Below are positions 40,729-48,808 of a stretch of DNA of 64,000 nucleotides, one piece after another. Made by a program: the position numbers and the translations under genes. The first letter of the stretch is position 1. Each line of letters opens with the position of its first letter. The notes below the pieces were generated by a model. It had not been told where the DNA came from, searched no databases, and saw only the letters and a list, made by a program, of their open reading frames with translations. The stretch is from DATBDE01 sp036270095 (GTDB taxonomy: Bacteria > Actinomycetota > Thermoleophilia > Solirubrobacterales > Solirubrobacteraceae): the NCBI GenBank assembly GCA_036270095.1, contig DATBDE010000017.1, positions 1 through 64,000 on the forward strand, given 5' to 3'.

Positions 40729-41391
40729 TTGAGCACGAACACCGACTCGCTCGCCGGACAGGTCCGGGCCATGCAGGCGGCCATGAAGGCCAAGGTGCCC
40801 GCCGCGCGCCTGGCGACGTTCGCCGCCGACCAGCAGCGCATGGAGCGCCAGGGGGTGCCCGACCGCATCGCCGCGCCCGGCACCCCGATGCGCGACGGCG
40901 CGCTGCTCGACGTCGACGGCAACGACACCACGCTGACAGCGGCGCGCGCCGGCGGCCCCGCCGTCGTCGTCTTCTACCGCGGGGCCTGGTGCCCGTACTG
41001 CAACCTCGCGCTGCGCGCCTACGAGCAGGCGCTGGTGCCGTCGCTCAACGAGAGCGGCGTCGCGCTCATCGCCATCAGTCCGCAGAAGCCGGACGGGACG
41101 CTGTCGATCGCGGAGCGCAATGCGCTCACCTACACCGTGCTCTCCGACCCCGGCAACAGCACCGCCGGTGCGCTCGGCATCGTCACCGAGGTCTCGCCCG
41201 AGGCGCGCGGGGCGCAGGCCGAAACCGGCGTCGACGTGGCCCCGACCAACGCGGATGGGACGTACGGCATCCCGATGCCGACGGTCGTGGTCCTCGACGC
41301 CGACGGCGTCATCGGCTGGATCGACGTCCACCCGAACTACGCCACGCGCAGCGAGCCCGCAGACATCCTCGCCGCGGTCGGCGAGCTCTAG
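40729..41391 (+). CDS. AhpC/TSA peroxiredoxin-like protein (CxxC)
   Basis: A 220-residue thioredoxin-fold protein: LLDVDGNDTTLTAARAGGPAVVVFYRGAWCPYCNLALRAYEQALVPSL has the active CxxC after FYRGAW, followed by GVALIAISPQKPDGTLSIAERNALTYTVLSDPGN and YGIPMPTVVVLDADGVIGWIDVHPNYATR. It would reduce peroxides or act as a thiol oxidoreductase. This is a Cys homologue of the fold in the UGA-containing gene at 26034, which is useful for comparison. TTG 40729 is chosen for its position after TAATAC. Seven bases separate it from the GntR gene. Confidence 0.85.
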   Translation: MSTNTDSLAGQVRAMQAAMKAKVPAARLATFAADQQRMERQGVPDRIAAPGTPMRDGALLDVDGNDTTLTAARAGGPAVVVFYRGAWCPYCNLALRAYEQALVPSLNESGVALIAISPQKPDGTLSIAERNALTYTVLSDPGNSTAGALGIVTEVSPEARGAQAETGVDVAPTNADGTYGIPMPTVVVLDADGVIGWIDVHPNYATRSEPADILAAVGEL

Positions 41392-41397
41392 GGAGCC

Positions 41398-42117
41398 GTG
41401 CTCGTCGAGCTCCAGAACGCCCCCCGGCCGGAGCAGGTGCGGGAGGCGATCCTGGACGCCATCCTCGCCGGCCGCTTCGAGGACGACCGCCTACCGCCCG
41501 AGCGCGATCTCTCGAAGATGATGAGGGTCAGCCGGACCACGATCCGGGCGGCGCTGCAGAGCCTCGAGCGCTCGGGGATCGTCACGCGGCGGCGGGCGAT
41601 CGGGACGACGATCAACCCTCACGTCGACCCGTCCATGCTCGCGCTCCAGCGCCTGGTCGGGTTCGACTGGCTCCTGGAGGAGAAGGGCCACGCGGTGCGC
41701 GTCGAACAGTCCTGGCGGCGCACGGTGCCGCCCGCGGACCTCGTGAAGGCCCTCGACGTCGACGCCGCCGAGGCGTTCTTCGTCACCGAGAAGCTGTACT
41801 TCGCCGACGGCGCGCCGGCGATCTTCGTGCGCGACCTCGTCCCCTGGCGGCTCATCGTGCGCACGCCGCCCGACGCCCCCGTGGCCTCGCTGTTCGAGTT
41901 CAGCCGCCGCTACTGCGGCGCGCCGATCGACCACGCGGTGGCCGACATCGTCCCGCTGGTCAAGCACGACCAGCTCACGAAGCTGGAGCTGCGGCGCGGC
42001 CAGGCGTTCCTGCGCCTGCACGGCGTTCATTACTCCCCCGCGGGTGACGTCGTCGCCTACTCGGCCATCGACGTCGACGACGGCTACATCCGGTTCGAGA
42101 TCTTCCGCCGCAGCTGA
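41398..42117 (+). CDS. GntR family regulator, HutC/UTRA type
   Basis: A 239-residue regulator. N-terminal winged helix (RPEQVREAILDAILAGRFEDDRLPPERDLSKMMRVSRTTIRAALQSLERSGIVTRRRAIGT), then a UTRA effector domain (VEQSWRRTVPPADLVKALDV ... FFVTEKLYFADGAPAIFVRDLVPWRL ... LRLHGVHYSPAGDVVAYSAIDV). UTRA domains bind small metabolites such as sugars or histidine-like compounds. It borders the catabolic island and is probably one of its regulators. The partial gene at 63859 has a similar N-terminus. It converges on the SDR gene. Confidence 0.88.
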   Translation: MLVELQNAPRPEQVREAILDAILAGRFEDDRLPPERDLSKMMRVSRTTIRAALQSLERSGIVTRRRAIGTTINPHVDPSMLALQRLVGFDWLLEEKGHAVRVEQSWRRTVPPADLVKALDVDAAEAFFVTEKLYFADGAPAIFVRDLVPWRLIVRTPPDAPVASLFEFSRRYCGAPIDHAVADIVPLVKHDQLTKLELRRGQAFLRLHGVHYSPAGDVVAYSAIDVDDGYIRFEIFRRS

Positions 42118-42129
42118 GCGGCGCCTGGG

Positions 42130-42882
42130 TTACACGCGCGCGACGCCGCCGTCGACGGGGATGGTCTGGCCGGTGATGAACCCGGCCTCGTCGGAGGCGA
42201 GGAAGGACACCGCGCCGGCCACGTCGTCGGGCTCCTGCACGCGCGGGATCGACTGCGTGGCGGCGACCTCGTCGAAGAGCTCGGGCGGGCGGCTGGCCTT
42301 CATGTTCTCGGTGCGGGTCAGGCCGGGGGCCAGCGCGTTGACGGTCACGCCGTCGGGCCCGACCTCGGACGCGAGCGCGCGGGTGAACCCAACCACGCCG
42401 CCCTTGCTGGAGATGTAGTGCACATAGGACGGGTACTGGCCGCCGTGGAACGTGTTCGAGGCCATGTTCACGACCCGCCCCCAGCCCTGGGTGCGCATCG
42501 CGGGCACGAAGGCCGAGGACACGATGAACACGCTGTCGAGGTTGATCGACAGGACCTTCCGCCACAGCGCGAGGTCGATCTCGGGGAACGGGTCGTAGGG
42601 GTAGATCCCGACGTTGTTGACGAGGATGTCGGCGGGGCCGAGGCCGGTGGTGACGTCGGCGACCGCCCGCGCGACCGAGGCCTCGTCGGTGACGTCGCAG
42701 CTCAGCGCCAGCGCGCGCCCGCCGCGCTCCTTGACCGCGGCGGTCACCGGCGCCCCGTCGGCGCGGTCGAGCACCGCGACGTCGGCGCCGCCCTCCGCGA
42801 GGCGCAGCGCGATCTCGCGGCCCATCCCGTTCGCTCCGCCCGTGACCACGGCCACCCGGCCGGCGTGCTTGCCCTCAGCCAT
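42130..42882 (-). CDS. SDR family oxidoreductase
   Basis: A 250-residue classical short-chain dehydrogenase: cofactor loop VVTGGANGMGREIALRLA, acidic DRAD after strand 2 (NAD preference), NNVGIYP, VNMASN (catalytic Ser region), YVHYISSKGGVVGFTRAL (YxxxK), and NALAPGLTRTENM. It probably oxidises a hydroxyl in the island's pathway. It is the last gene of the ten-gene minus operon; ATG 42882 has GGAG six bases upstream. Confidence 0.88.
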   Translation of the reverse strand: MAEGKHAGRVAVVTGGANGMGREIALRLAEGGADVAVLDRADGAPVTAAVKERGGRALALSCDVTDEASVARAVADVTTGLGPADILVNNVGIYPYDPFPEIDLALWRKVLSINLDSVFIVSSAFVPAMRTQGWGRVVNMASNTFHGGQYPSYVHYISSKGGVVGFTRALASEVGPDGVTVNALAPGLTRTENMKASRPPELFDEVAATQSIPRVQEPDDVAGAVSFLASDEAGFITGQTIPVDGGVARV

Positions 42883-42899
42883 CCTCGTCTCCAGTCGAG

Positions 42900-43247
42900 C
42901 TACGCGCCCGCGTTCGCGCGGGTCTCGGCCTCGAGCCAGGTCGAGGTCGGCAGCATGCCCTGGATCTCGAGCTCCCAGCGCGCCTCGTCGGCGAGCAGGT
43001 CCGGGGTCCAGGGGACGCGGCCGTCGTACTTGACCGCGACCTCCTTGACCCCGTCCACGACCCCGACCACCGCGTTCTGGATCTGGTCCACGAACAGGTC
43101 CCAGAACGGGCAGGTCATCGTCGTCAGCACGATCGCGACCGTCGCCTTGTCGCCCTGCTGCTCGATCCCGCGCACCATGCCCAGGTCGACGATGTCGATC
43201 CCGAGCTCGGGGTCGATGACCTGCTTCAGCGCCGTACGGATATCCAC
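42900..43247 (-). CDS. DUF59/MIP18 family metal-sulfur cluster assembly-like protein
   Basis: A 115-residue protein: IRTALKQVIDPELGIDIVDLGMVRGI, KATVAIVLTTMTCPFWDLFVDQIQNAVVGV (conserved Cys in TCPxxD) and a C-terminal WTPDLLADEARWELEIQGM. DUF59 proteins assist Fe-S cluster transfer (SufT, MIP18), and free-standing ones also appear in catabolic operons such as phenylacetate PaaD. It may mature a metal enzyme of the island. GTG 43247 starts four bases after the amidohydrolase stop. Confidence 0.85.
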   Translation of the reverse strand: MDIRTALKQVIDPELGIDIVDLGMVRGIEQQGDKATVAIVLTTMTCPFWDLFVDQIQNAVVGVVDGVKEVAVKYDGRVPWTPDLLADEARWELEIQGMLPTSTWLEAETRANAGA

Positions 43248-43251
43248 GTCA

Positions 43252-44658
43252 TCACTCCGCGATCGGATGGCCGGGGACAGGGGTCATGCCATCGGGCGCG
43301 CCCGGGGGCGTGGTGTTGGGACGGATGCCGCCGCGATGCGCGCCGCCCAGCGCGCCCTTGGCCACCTCCTGGGTCAGGTAGGTGTCCGCGTACACGTAAG
43401 AGGGCTGGTTGGGCCACGACTGGAGCTCGCGGTCGACCTCGACGAGCTCGCCGTCGAGGATGATCTGCTCGATCTTCGTGCGGTCCTCCAACACGGCGAC
43501 GTCCTGGCTCGGGTCGCCGTCGACGACGAGCAGGTCGGCGAGCATGCCCGGCGCGACGCCGCCCACCTCGCCCTCGAGGTTGAGGACGACGCCGCCGTTG
43601 TAGGTCCCCGCGCGGATGGCCTCGAGCTCCGAGACCCCGGCGTATTTCATGAGGAGCGTGAGCTCGTTGGCATGCCACTCGCCGTACGGCGTCATGGCGA
43701 AGCCGGCGTCGGTGCCGAGGAGGAACCTGACTCCCGCCTCCTTGGCCATGTGGAGGCTGTCGTGCGTGCGCTCCAGCATGCGCCGGCAGCCGTCGACGAT
43801 CGGCCGCGGCGACCCGATGGACGGTCCGTACACGGCCCACTGCTCGAGCAGCAGCAGCGTGGGCACGAGCGGGATGTCCTTCTCGGCCAGGAGGTCCACG
43901 GTGCCCTGGGTCATGATGTTGCCGTGCATGATCCAGTCGAAGCCGGCCCGCGCGGCGGCGGCGACCTCGGCATCTCCGCGCGCGTGGATCGTGCACCGCT
44001 TGCCGAGCTGGTGCGCGAGGTCCGCGATGACCACGAGTTCCTCCTCGCGGAAGGACTGGTACTCGCCGAACGCGCTGTCGGCGAGCTTGATGAAGTCCAC
44101 GCCGTTCTTCACCTGCCGGCGGACCTCGGCGATCATCTCGTCGGTGGTGTTGCAGCGGATGCCGATGTTGCCCTCGACCGTCCCGGTGTCGTCCGGGTAC
44201 CAGTCGGTCAGGCCGTTGCTCGTCGTGATGTACCGCCCGGCCGACGTCATGCGCGGGCCCTTCACGCGGCCCTCGCTGATGCCGTCGCGCACGGCGACAC
44301 CGATGAAGTAGCTGCCGCCGGGCTGTGACAGGCCGGTGACGCCCGCGGCCAGGACCTTCTGCACGTTCCAGGCCGCGCGCAGGGTGCGGCCCTCGACGCT
44401 CGTGAAGATGTCCTGCTCCTCCTGCGTCATGGACTCGCCGTAGGTCATGTGGCAGTGCGCGTCGATCAGGCCGGGCATCACCGTCTTGCCCTTGCCGTCG
44501 ATGCGCACGGTGGCCGCGGAGCCATTGCGCTCCCCGCCTTCGCCGCTGGGTTCGACGGCAGCGATGCGGTTGCCGTCCACCAGCACGTCGACGCCGCGCC
44601 TGGGCGCGTTGCCCATGCCGTCGATCACGTCGCAGTTCTCGATCAGGATCTTGCTCAT
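43252..44658 (-). CDS. Amidohydrolase (metal-dependent, TIM-barrel)
   Basis: A 468-residue amidohydrolase-superfamily enzyme with the full dinuclear site: VMPGLIDAHCHMTYGE (HxH), VDFIKLADSAFG (Lys for carbamylation), CTIHARGD and IMHGNI (two His), LLGTDAGFAMTPYGEW (Asp). Composite N/C beta sandwich MSKILIENCDVIDGMGNAPRRGVDVLVDGNRI ... GMLADLLVVDGDPSQDVAVL. The branch is close to imidazolonepropionase/prolidase-like members. Residues 405-468 are an unusual C-terminal extension. It would open a cyclic amide or cleave an amide/ester. ATG overlaps the RidA stop. Confidence 0.88.
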   Translation of the reverse strand: MSKILIENCDVIDGMGNAPRRGVDVLVDGNRIAAVEPSGEGGERNGSAATVRIDGKGKTVMPGLIDAHCHMTYGESMTQEEQDIFTSVEGRTLRAAWNVQKVLAAGVTGLSQPGGSYFIGVAVRDGISEGRVKGPRMTSAGRYITTSNGLTDWYPDDTGTVEGNIGIRCNTTDEMIAEVRRQVKNGVDFIKLADSAFGEYQSFREEELVVIADLAHQLGKRCTIHARGDAEVAAAARAGFDWIMHGNIMTQGTVDLLAEKDIPLVPTLLLLEQWAVYGPSIGSPRPIVDGCRRMLERTHDSLHMAKEAGVRFLLGTDAGFAMTPYGEWHANELTLLMKYAGVSELEAIRAGTYNGGVVLNLEGEVGGVAPGMLADLLVVDGDPSQDVAVLEDRTKIEQIILDGELVEVDRELQSWPNQPSYVYADTYLTQEVAKGALGGAHRGGIRPNTTPPGAPDGMTPVPGHPIAE

Positions 44659-45044
44659 TGCCTCACCGCCAGGGCCGACATCTCGACCAAGAGTTCGGGT
44701 TGTACGAGTCGGCTCACCACCACGAGCGTGTTCGGTGGGTAGCCGCCGTCGGGGAACATCTCTGCGAACACCTTCGCACGCGCCTCATAGAACACGGGGA
44801 TGTCGTCGGGGGTGATCAGGTACGTCGTCAGCTGGAGGAGGTCGGGGGGCTCGAGCCCCTCGGCCTCGAGGGCCAGCCGCACGTTCGCGAACGCCTGCAC
44901 GACCTGGTTGGCGGTGCCGTCGGCGACCAGGCCGTCGCGGTCCGCGCCGACCTGGCCGGCGATGCTGACCAGGCCGTTCGCCGACGCCACGTGCGAGTAG
45001 GCGCCGAGCGGCTCGGCCAGCGCTTGGGGGTTGGAGTAGTTCAC
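44655..45044 (-). CDS. RidA/YjgF family protein
   Basis: A 129-residue RidA-fold protein: NPQALAEPLGAYSHVASANGLVSIAGQVG, VQAFANVRLALEAEGLEPPDLLQLTTYLI, AEMFPDGGYPPNTLVVVSRLVQPELLVEMSALAV. The family hydrolyses reactive enamine/imine intermediates; homologues in catabolic operons act as specific deaminases. Its presence fits a nitrogen-containing substrate. GTG 45044 has GGAGAGG upstream. Translational coupling to the amidohydrolase by ATGA. Confidence 0.88.
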   Translation of the reverse strand: MNYSNPQALAEPLGAYSHVASANGLVSIAGQVGADRDGLVADGTANQVVQAFANVRLALEAEGLEPPDLLQLTTYLITPDDIPVFYEARAKVFAEMFPDGGYPPNTLVVVSRLVQPELLVEMSALAVRQ

Positions 45045-45060
45045 CTGGGCCTCTCCTCCT

Positions 45061-46242
45061 CTATGCCGTGGCCCGCTCGGCCACCGGCTCCGCGACCGGC
45101 ACCCGGCTCTCGGGGGCTCCGAGCTCGCGGCGGACGATGTTCGCGCCCTGCGCGATGCCCGCCGCCTTGTAGAAGGCGATGGGCCGCTTGCAGCCCTCGC
45201 GGCCGAAGCCGCAGTCCGACGTGATGATCAGCTTCTCGGCCGGCACGTACTCGAGCGCCGAACGGATCTCCTCGGCCACCGACTCCGCGGAGTCGGCGAT
45301 CAGGTCGCGGTGGCTCACCACCCCGAGCGCGATCTTGACGTCGGACGTGTCGCGGTACGGGGCCAGGTGCGGCAGCGCCTCCTGGCTGTTGTCCTTGGCC
45401 TCGATCGTCCACACGTCGATGTTCAGCTTCGTCATGAAGATCTCGACCGACGGCGCATAGGACCGGGCGGCGTAGACGCGCTGCATCATCGGGTTGCCCC
45501 AGCAGGTGTGGGCCCAGACCTCGACGTCGTCGAGGCCGTCGACCTCGTAGTTGAAGGCCTCGATCATGAACTCGAGGTCGGGGTGGTCGGGGTCGGCGGC
45601 GGCCAGTGCGTGGATGGCCGGCTCCTCGATCTGGATCACCGTGCAGCCCGCATCGGCCAGGCGCCGCAGCTCGCGGTTGAGCAGCCCGGCCATGTCCCAG
45701 ACCATCGCGTGCTGGTCGCGGTAGGCGTCGGAGTCGAGCTGCACGAAGTCGGCCACCGTCTGCGCCGAGACGGTCCCGAACTTCACCGGCTTCTCGGTGC
45801 GCGACTGGGCCAGCTCCCAGATCCGGTCGAAGTCGAAGGGCTTGGCCATGGTGAGCTTGCCGTGGACCTTTGGCCACATCCAGCCCTGGGCCATGATCTC
45901 GTTGAGCAGGGTGCCCTTCGGATACTCGTAGAGCGCCTCCGTCGGCGGGGTGAAGTCGTCCTGGCTGAGCCCGCCGATCCGGTCCAGCGGGTAGTGCAGC
46001 CACGAGCGCCCGGCCATCTCCGGGTCGAGGTGGTAGTCGCCGTTGGTGAGGATGTCGAGCCCGGCCTGCTCCTGGTCGGAGATGACCACCGAGGTGGCGT
46101 CCTTGAAGCGCTCGCGGAAGCGGCTCTCGGTCATGCAGATCGCGAACCGCTCGCCGCCCGAGTCGGTGTCGTACCACTCGGGTCGCGGCCAGGACCCGGT
46201 CACGGTGGTGGGGAGGATCTTGTCTTTCGTGGCGGTGAACAT
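45061..46242 (-). CDS. MetE C-terminal-like (cobalamin-independent methyltransferase family) protein
   Basis: A 393-residue protein like the C-terminal half of MetE: LPTTVTGSWPRPEWY at the start, SDQEQAGLDILTNGDYHLDPEMAGRSW, TVADFVQLDSDAYRDQHAMVWDMAGLLNRELRRLADAGCTVIQIEEPAI (Glu ligand region), VWAHTCWGN (His-x-Cys zinc ligands), LIITSDCGFGREG (second Cys). The N-terminal half and its folate loop are absent, so it is not a normal methionine synthase. In such operons it may demethylate an O- or N-methyl substrate, with an unknown acceptor. ATG 46242 follows GGAG. Confidence 0.85.
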   Translation of the reverse strand: MFTATKDKILPTTVTGSWPRPEWYDTDSGGERFAICMTESRFRERFKDATSVVISDQEQAGLDILTNGDYHLDPEMAGRSWLHYPLDRIGGLSQDDFTPPTEALYEYPKGTLLNEIMAQGWMWPKVHGKLTMAKPFDFDRIWELAQSRTEKPVKFGTVSAQTVADFVQLDSDAYRDQHAMVWDMAGLLNRELRRLADAGCTVIQIEEPAIHALAAADPDHPDLEFMIEAFNYEVDGLDDVEVWAHTCWGNPMMQRVYAARSYAPSVEIFMTKLNIDVWTIEAKDNSQEALPHLAPYRDTSDVKIALGVVSHRDLIADSAESVAEEIRSALEYVPAEKLIITSDCGFGREGCKRPIAFYKAAGIAQGANIVRRELGAPESRVPVAEPVAERATA

Positions 46243-46266
46243 GTGGCGCTCCAAGCCTCGATGTCG

Positions 46267-47070
46267 TCAGTGGTCCAGGAACTCGCGGATCGTTCGGTTG
46301 ACTTCGGCTGGACGCTCGCCCCAGGCGATGTGTCCGCCCCCGTCGATCTCCCGCACCTGCGCGCCCGGGATGGCCTCGGCGACCCGCCGGTTGTAGCGCG
46401 GCAGCGTGATCAGGTCCTCGGCGCCGTGCACGACCAGCGTCGGGCACCGGATCTGCGGCAGGCGGTCCAGCGCGTCGTGGCTGATGTCCGCGCGGAAGTG
46501 CTGCTCGTAGGCGTGCTGCGGCTGGCTTCCCGAGACGCCGACGAAGTAGTCCTGCAGCTCGGCCATGCGCTCGGGCTCGTCGTCCACGAATGAGGGCGCC
46601 CACATCCAGAACGCGAAGGCGCCGAAGACCTCGCGCGGAGCCTTCTGCAGCGCGAGCAGGCGGGCCTCGTAGTGGCGGCGGATGTGGTGCTCGAGCGGGG
46701 TCGAGGACCAGGTCGAGAGCAGCACCGCCTTGGCGACCAGCTCCGGCGAGCGGATCGCGATCTCCTGGATGATGCAGGAGCCCAGACTGAAGCCGACCAT
46801 GGCCACGTCGGACAGGCCCAGGGCGTGCACGACGCCCTCGACGTCGCGCGACATGTTCTCGACCGTGTAGGGCTCGTCGGGGGAGTCGCTCTCGCCCGTG
46901 CCGCGGTTGTCGATGGTGATACAGCGGTAGCGGTCGGTGAAGTCGGGCAGCTGGTAGCCCTCCCAGACGCGGCCCGAGTTGCCGGTGCCGGGGATCCAGA
47001 CCACGGGCTCGCCCGCGCCGTGCTCCGCGTAGTTGATCGCGATGCCGCTGTCCAGGGTCACCCGCGGCAT
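46267..47070 (-). CDS. Alpha/beta-fold hydrolase
   Basis: A 267-residue hydrolase: WIPGTGNSGRVWEGYQLPDFTDRYRCITIDNRGTGESD, nucleophile elbow VGFSLGSCI (GxSxG), ACID VVHGAEDLITLP, and catalytic His in DGGGHIAWGERPAEVN. It resembles the enol-lactone hydrolase/meta-cleavage hydrolase group (PcaD/MhpC-like), fitting hydrolysis of a C-C bond or lactone in the island's pathway. ATG 47070 overlaps the GntR stop (TGATG). Confidence 0.87.
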   Translation of the reverse strand: MPRVTLDSGIAINYAEHGAGEPVVWIPGTGNSGRVWEGYQLPDFTDRYRCITIDNRGTGESDSPDEPYTVENMSRDVEGVVHALGLSDVAMVGFSLGSCIIQEIAIRSPELVAKAVLLSTWSSTPLEHHIRRHYEARLLALQKAPREVFGAFAFWMWAPSFVDDEPERMAELQDYFVGVSGSQPQHAYEQHFRADISHDALDRLPQIRCPTLVVHGAEDLITLPRYNRRVAEAIPGAQVREIDGGGHIAWGERPAEVNRTIREFLDH

Positions 47071-47801
47071 CACGCCACCGTCCCGTTCACGCTTGCGGTC
47101 TCGCCGGCGGCCACGCTGGCCAGCGCCATGCGCACCCGCGCCGGGTCGTGCTCGGGGGCGACGAGGCTCACGACGGTCAGCACCGTGCGGGCCAGGTGGC
47201 GCGCCATCGCCTGCGCCGCCTCGCCGGCCTCGCGGCGCTCGCAGGCGTCGAGGATCTCGCGGTGCTCGTTGGCCACGCGGGTCCATGCGTGGTCGCCCTG
47301 GGTCACGGCCAGGCGCCGGTAGCGGTCGGCGGTCTCGCTGAGCTGGCCGACGAGAGCGACGATGCGCGCGCCCGAGTGCGAGACCAGGCCGCGGTGGAAG
47401 GTCGCGTGCGGCCCGTTCCAACCGTCGATGTCCCGCGGCTCGGCGAACGCGTCCATCTCCGCCAGGCGTACGTTGAGCTCGCGCAGGTCGTCGGCGTCGA
47501 ACTGGGCCACGCTCAGGCGCACGGCCAGCGACTCGAGCGTGATCCGCATGGCGTAGATCTGCTCGAGGTCGTCTACCGAGAAGCTCGCGACCTGCACCCG
47601 CCGGTTGGGCAGTGCGTCGATCAGGCCCTCGCCCTGCAGCAGGCGCAGCGCCTCGCGCAGCGGGGTGCGGCTCACGCCGTAGCGCTCGGCGAGCTGGACC
47701 TGGGAGAGGATCGTGCCCTGCTCGAGGTCGCCCTCGAGGATGGCCTCGCGCAGGGCGCCGTGCACGACGTCGACGCTGCGACGGGCCGCGCCGGCGCTCA
47801 C
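47070..47801 (-). CDS. GntR family regulator, FadR/FCD type
   Basis: A 243-residue regulator inside the minus operon. The winged helix (VVHGALREAILEGDLEQGTILSQVQLAERYGVSRTPLREALRLLQGEGLIDALPNRRVQVA) is followed by an FCD ligand domain (YAMRITLESLAVRLSVAQF ... HATFHRGLVSHSGARIVALVGQL ... NEHREILDACERREAGEAAQAMARHL), whose spaced Asp/His residues usually bind a metal and a carboxylate ligand. It is a good candidate for binding the TNGTNNNACNA-like palindromes in the island. GTG 47801 overlaps the FAH stop. Confidence 0.9.
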   Translation of the reverse strand: MSAGAARRSVDVVHGALREAILEGDLEQGTILSQVQLAERYGVSRTPLREALRLLQGEGLIDALPNRRVQVASFSVDDLEQIYAMRITLESLAVRLSVAQFDADDLRELNVRLAEMDAFAEPRDIDGWNGPHATFHRGLVSHSGARIVALVGQLSETADRYRRLAVTQGDHAWTRVANEHREILDACERREAGEAAQAMARHLARTVLTVVSLVAPEHDPARVRMALASVAAGETASVNGTVA

Positions 47802-48697
47802 GCGCGCTCCCATCCGGCGACCACGGGGTTGACGAGCCGCCCCACGTCCTCGATCTCGACCTCCACGGTGTCGCCGTCGGAGAGGAAGACCGGGGGGTCG
47901 CGGCGGAAGCCCACGCCCTCGGGCGTGCCGGTGGCGATGATGTCGCCGGGGACGAGGGTGACGAGGCGGCTGATGAAGGCGACGATCTCGGGGACCGGGA
48001 AGATCATGGCCGCGGTCGGGGCCTCCTGCATGAGCGTGCCGTTGACCCAGGTGCGCAGGGTCAGGTCGCTCAGGTCGCCGACCTCGTCGAGCGAGACCAG
48101 CGCCGGCCCGCTCGGCGCGAAGGTGTCGAGCGCCTTGCCCGCCGTCCACTGCCCGGTCTGGAACTGGAGGTCGCGCTCGCTCACGTCGTTGAAGGGCATG
48201 CAGCCGGCGACGTGGTCCAGAGCATCGGCCGCCGTCGCGCCCTTGCAGCGCCGCCCGACGACGATCGCCAGCTCGCCCTCGTAGTCGACGGCGCGCGCGC
48301 CCGGGGGCGGCTGGATCGGTGCGCCGGGACCGATCAGCGAGGGCGGGAACTTGGGGAAGAGGATCGGAGCCGGGGGAGACTCCTGCTCGAGCTCGTGCGC
48401 GTGGGCGCGGTAGTTGAGCCCGAGGCAGATGATCTTCTCGGGGTCGGGGACCGGTGGGTGCAGGGTGACGTCGCCGGCCTCGAGCGTGTCGCCGCGGTCC
48501 GCGGCCGCTTCGGCCGCCGCGCCCAGCGCCGCGCGCTGGGCGCGCTCGAGGCCGAGCAGCTGGCGCGTGGTGGGGGCGCCGTTGACGCGATCACCGAGCA
48601 GCACGCCGCGCAGCGCGGTGTCGGCGTCCACGACGGCGTCCTCGACGAGGATGCCGGCCCGTGGCCCGTTGTCCGAGGCGTAGGTGACGTAACGCAA
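47798..48697 (-). CDS. Fumarylacetoacetate hydrolase family protein
   Basis: A 299-residue FAH-fold protein: KIICLGLNYRAHAHELEQESPPAPILFPKFPPSLIGPG, VDYEGELAIVVGRRCKGA (metal Glu pair), FNDVSERDLQFQTGQWTAGKALDTFAPSGPALV (metal Asp, Lys), and GDIIATGTPEGVGFRRDP. The family hydrolyses C-C bonds of acylpyruvates or does hydratase/decarboxylase chemistry in aromatic degradation. TTG 48697 is chosen because AGGAGA precedes it at four bases and conserved sequence begins there; the frame is open to 48742. Confidence 0.88.
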   Translation of the reverse strand: MRYVTYASDNGPRAGILVEDAVVDADTALRGVLLGDRVNGAPTTRQLLGLERAQRAALGAAAEAAADRGDTLEAGDVTLHPPVPDPEKIICLGLNYRAHAHELEQESPPAPILFPKFPPSLIGPGAPIQPPPGARAVDYEGELAIVVGRRCKGATAADALDHVAGCMPFNDVSERDLQFQTGQWTAGKALDTFAPSGPALVSLDEVGDLSDLTLRTWVNGTLMQEAPTAAMIFPVPEIVAFISRLVTLVPGDIIATGTPEGVGFRRDPPVFLSDGDTVEVEIEDVGRLVNPVVAGWERA

Positions 48698-48718
48698 AGG
48701 CTCTCCTGCACCGAACTG

Positions 48719-48790
48719 TATCCAGAATGGCTGCCCGCGCACAACGCGCTCCGCTCTGTTCTGAGTTCGAGCGGCGGTTCTGGATCCAGA
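48719..48790. promoter_or_regulatory. Repeated TATCCAGAA / TCTGGATCCAGA sites upstream of the FAH gene
   Basis: TCTGGATCCAGA at 48779-48790 is a perfect 12-bp palindrome, and ATCCAGAA recurs at 48720-48727, about 60 bp apart, in the 111-bp gap between the nitrilase stop and the FAH start. The pair looks like operator sites for an internal promoter. The sequence differs from the TTTGTAT palindromes, so a different regulator may be involved. Confidence 0.4.
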
Positions 48791-48808
48791 CCGCTTGCCG
48801 ACGGGGTG

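Noticed and set aside
38251..41391. 1046-codon plus-strand open frame
   Set aside because: Runs antisense to the membrane-protein gene and then in the wrong frame of merR; only its last 220 codons (40729-41391) are a real gene.
48719..48727. TATCCAGAA as a fourth member of the TTTGTAT palindrome set
   Set aside because: Only GTAT is shared; it fits the nearby TCTGGATCCAGA palindrome better.
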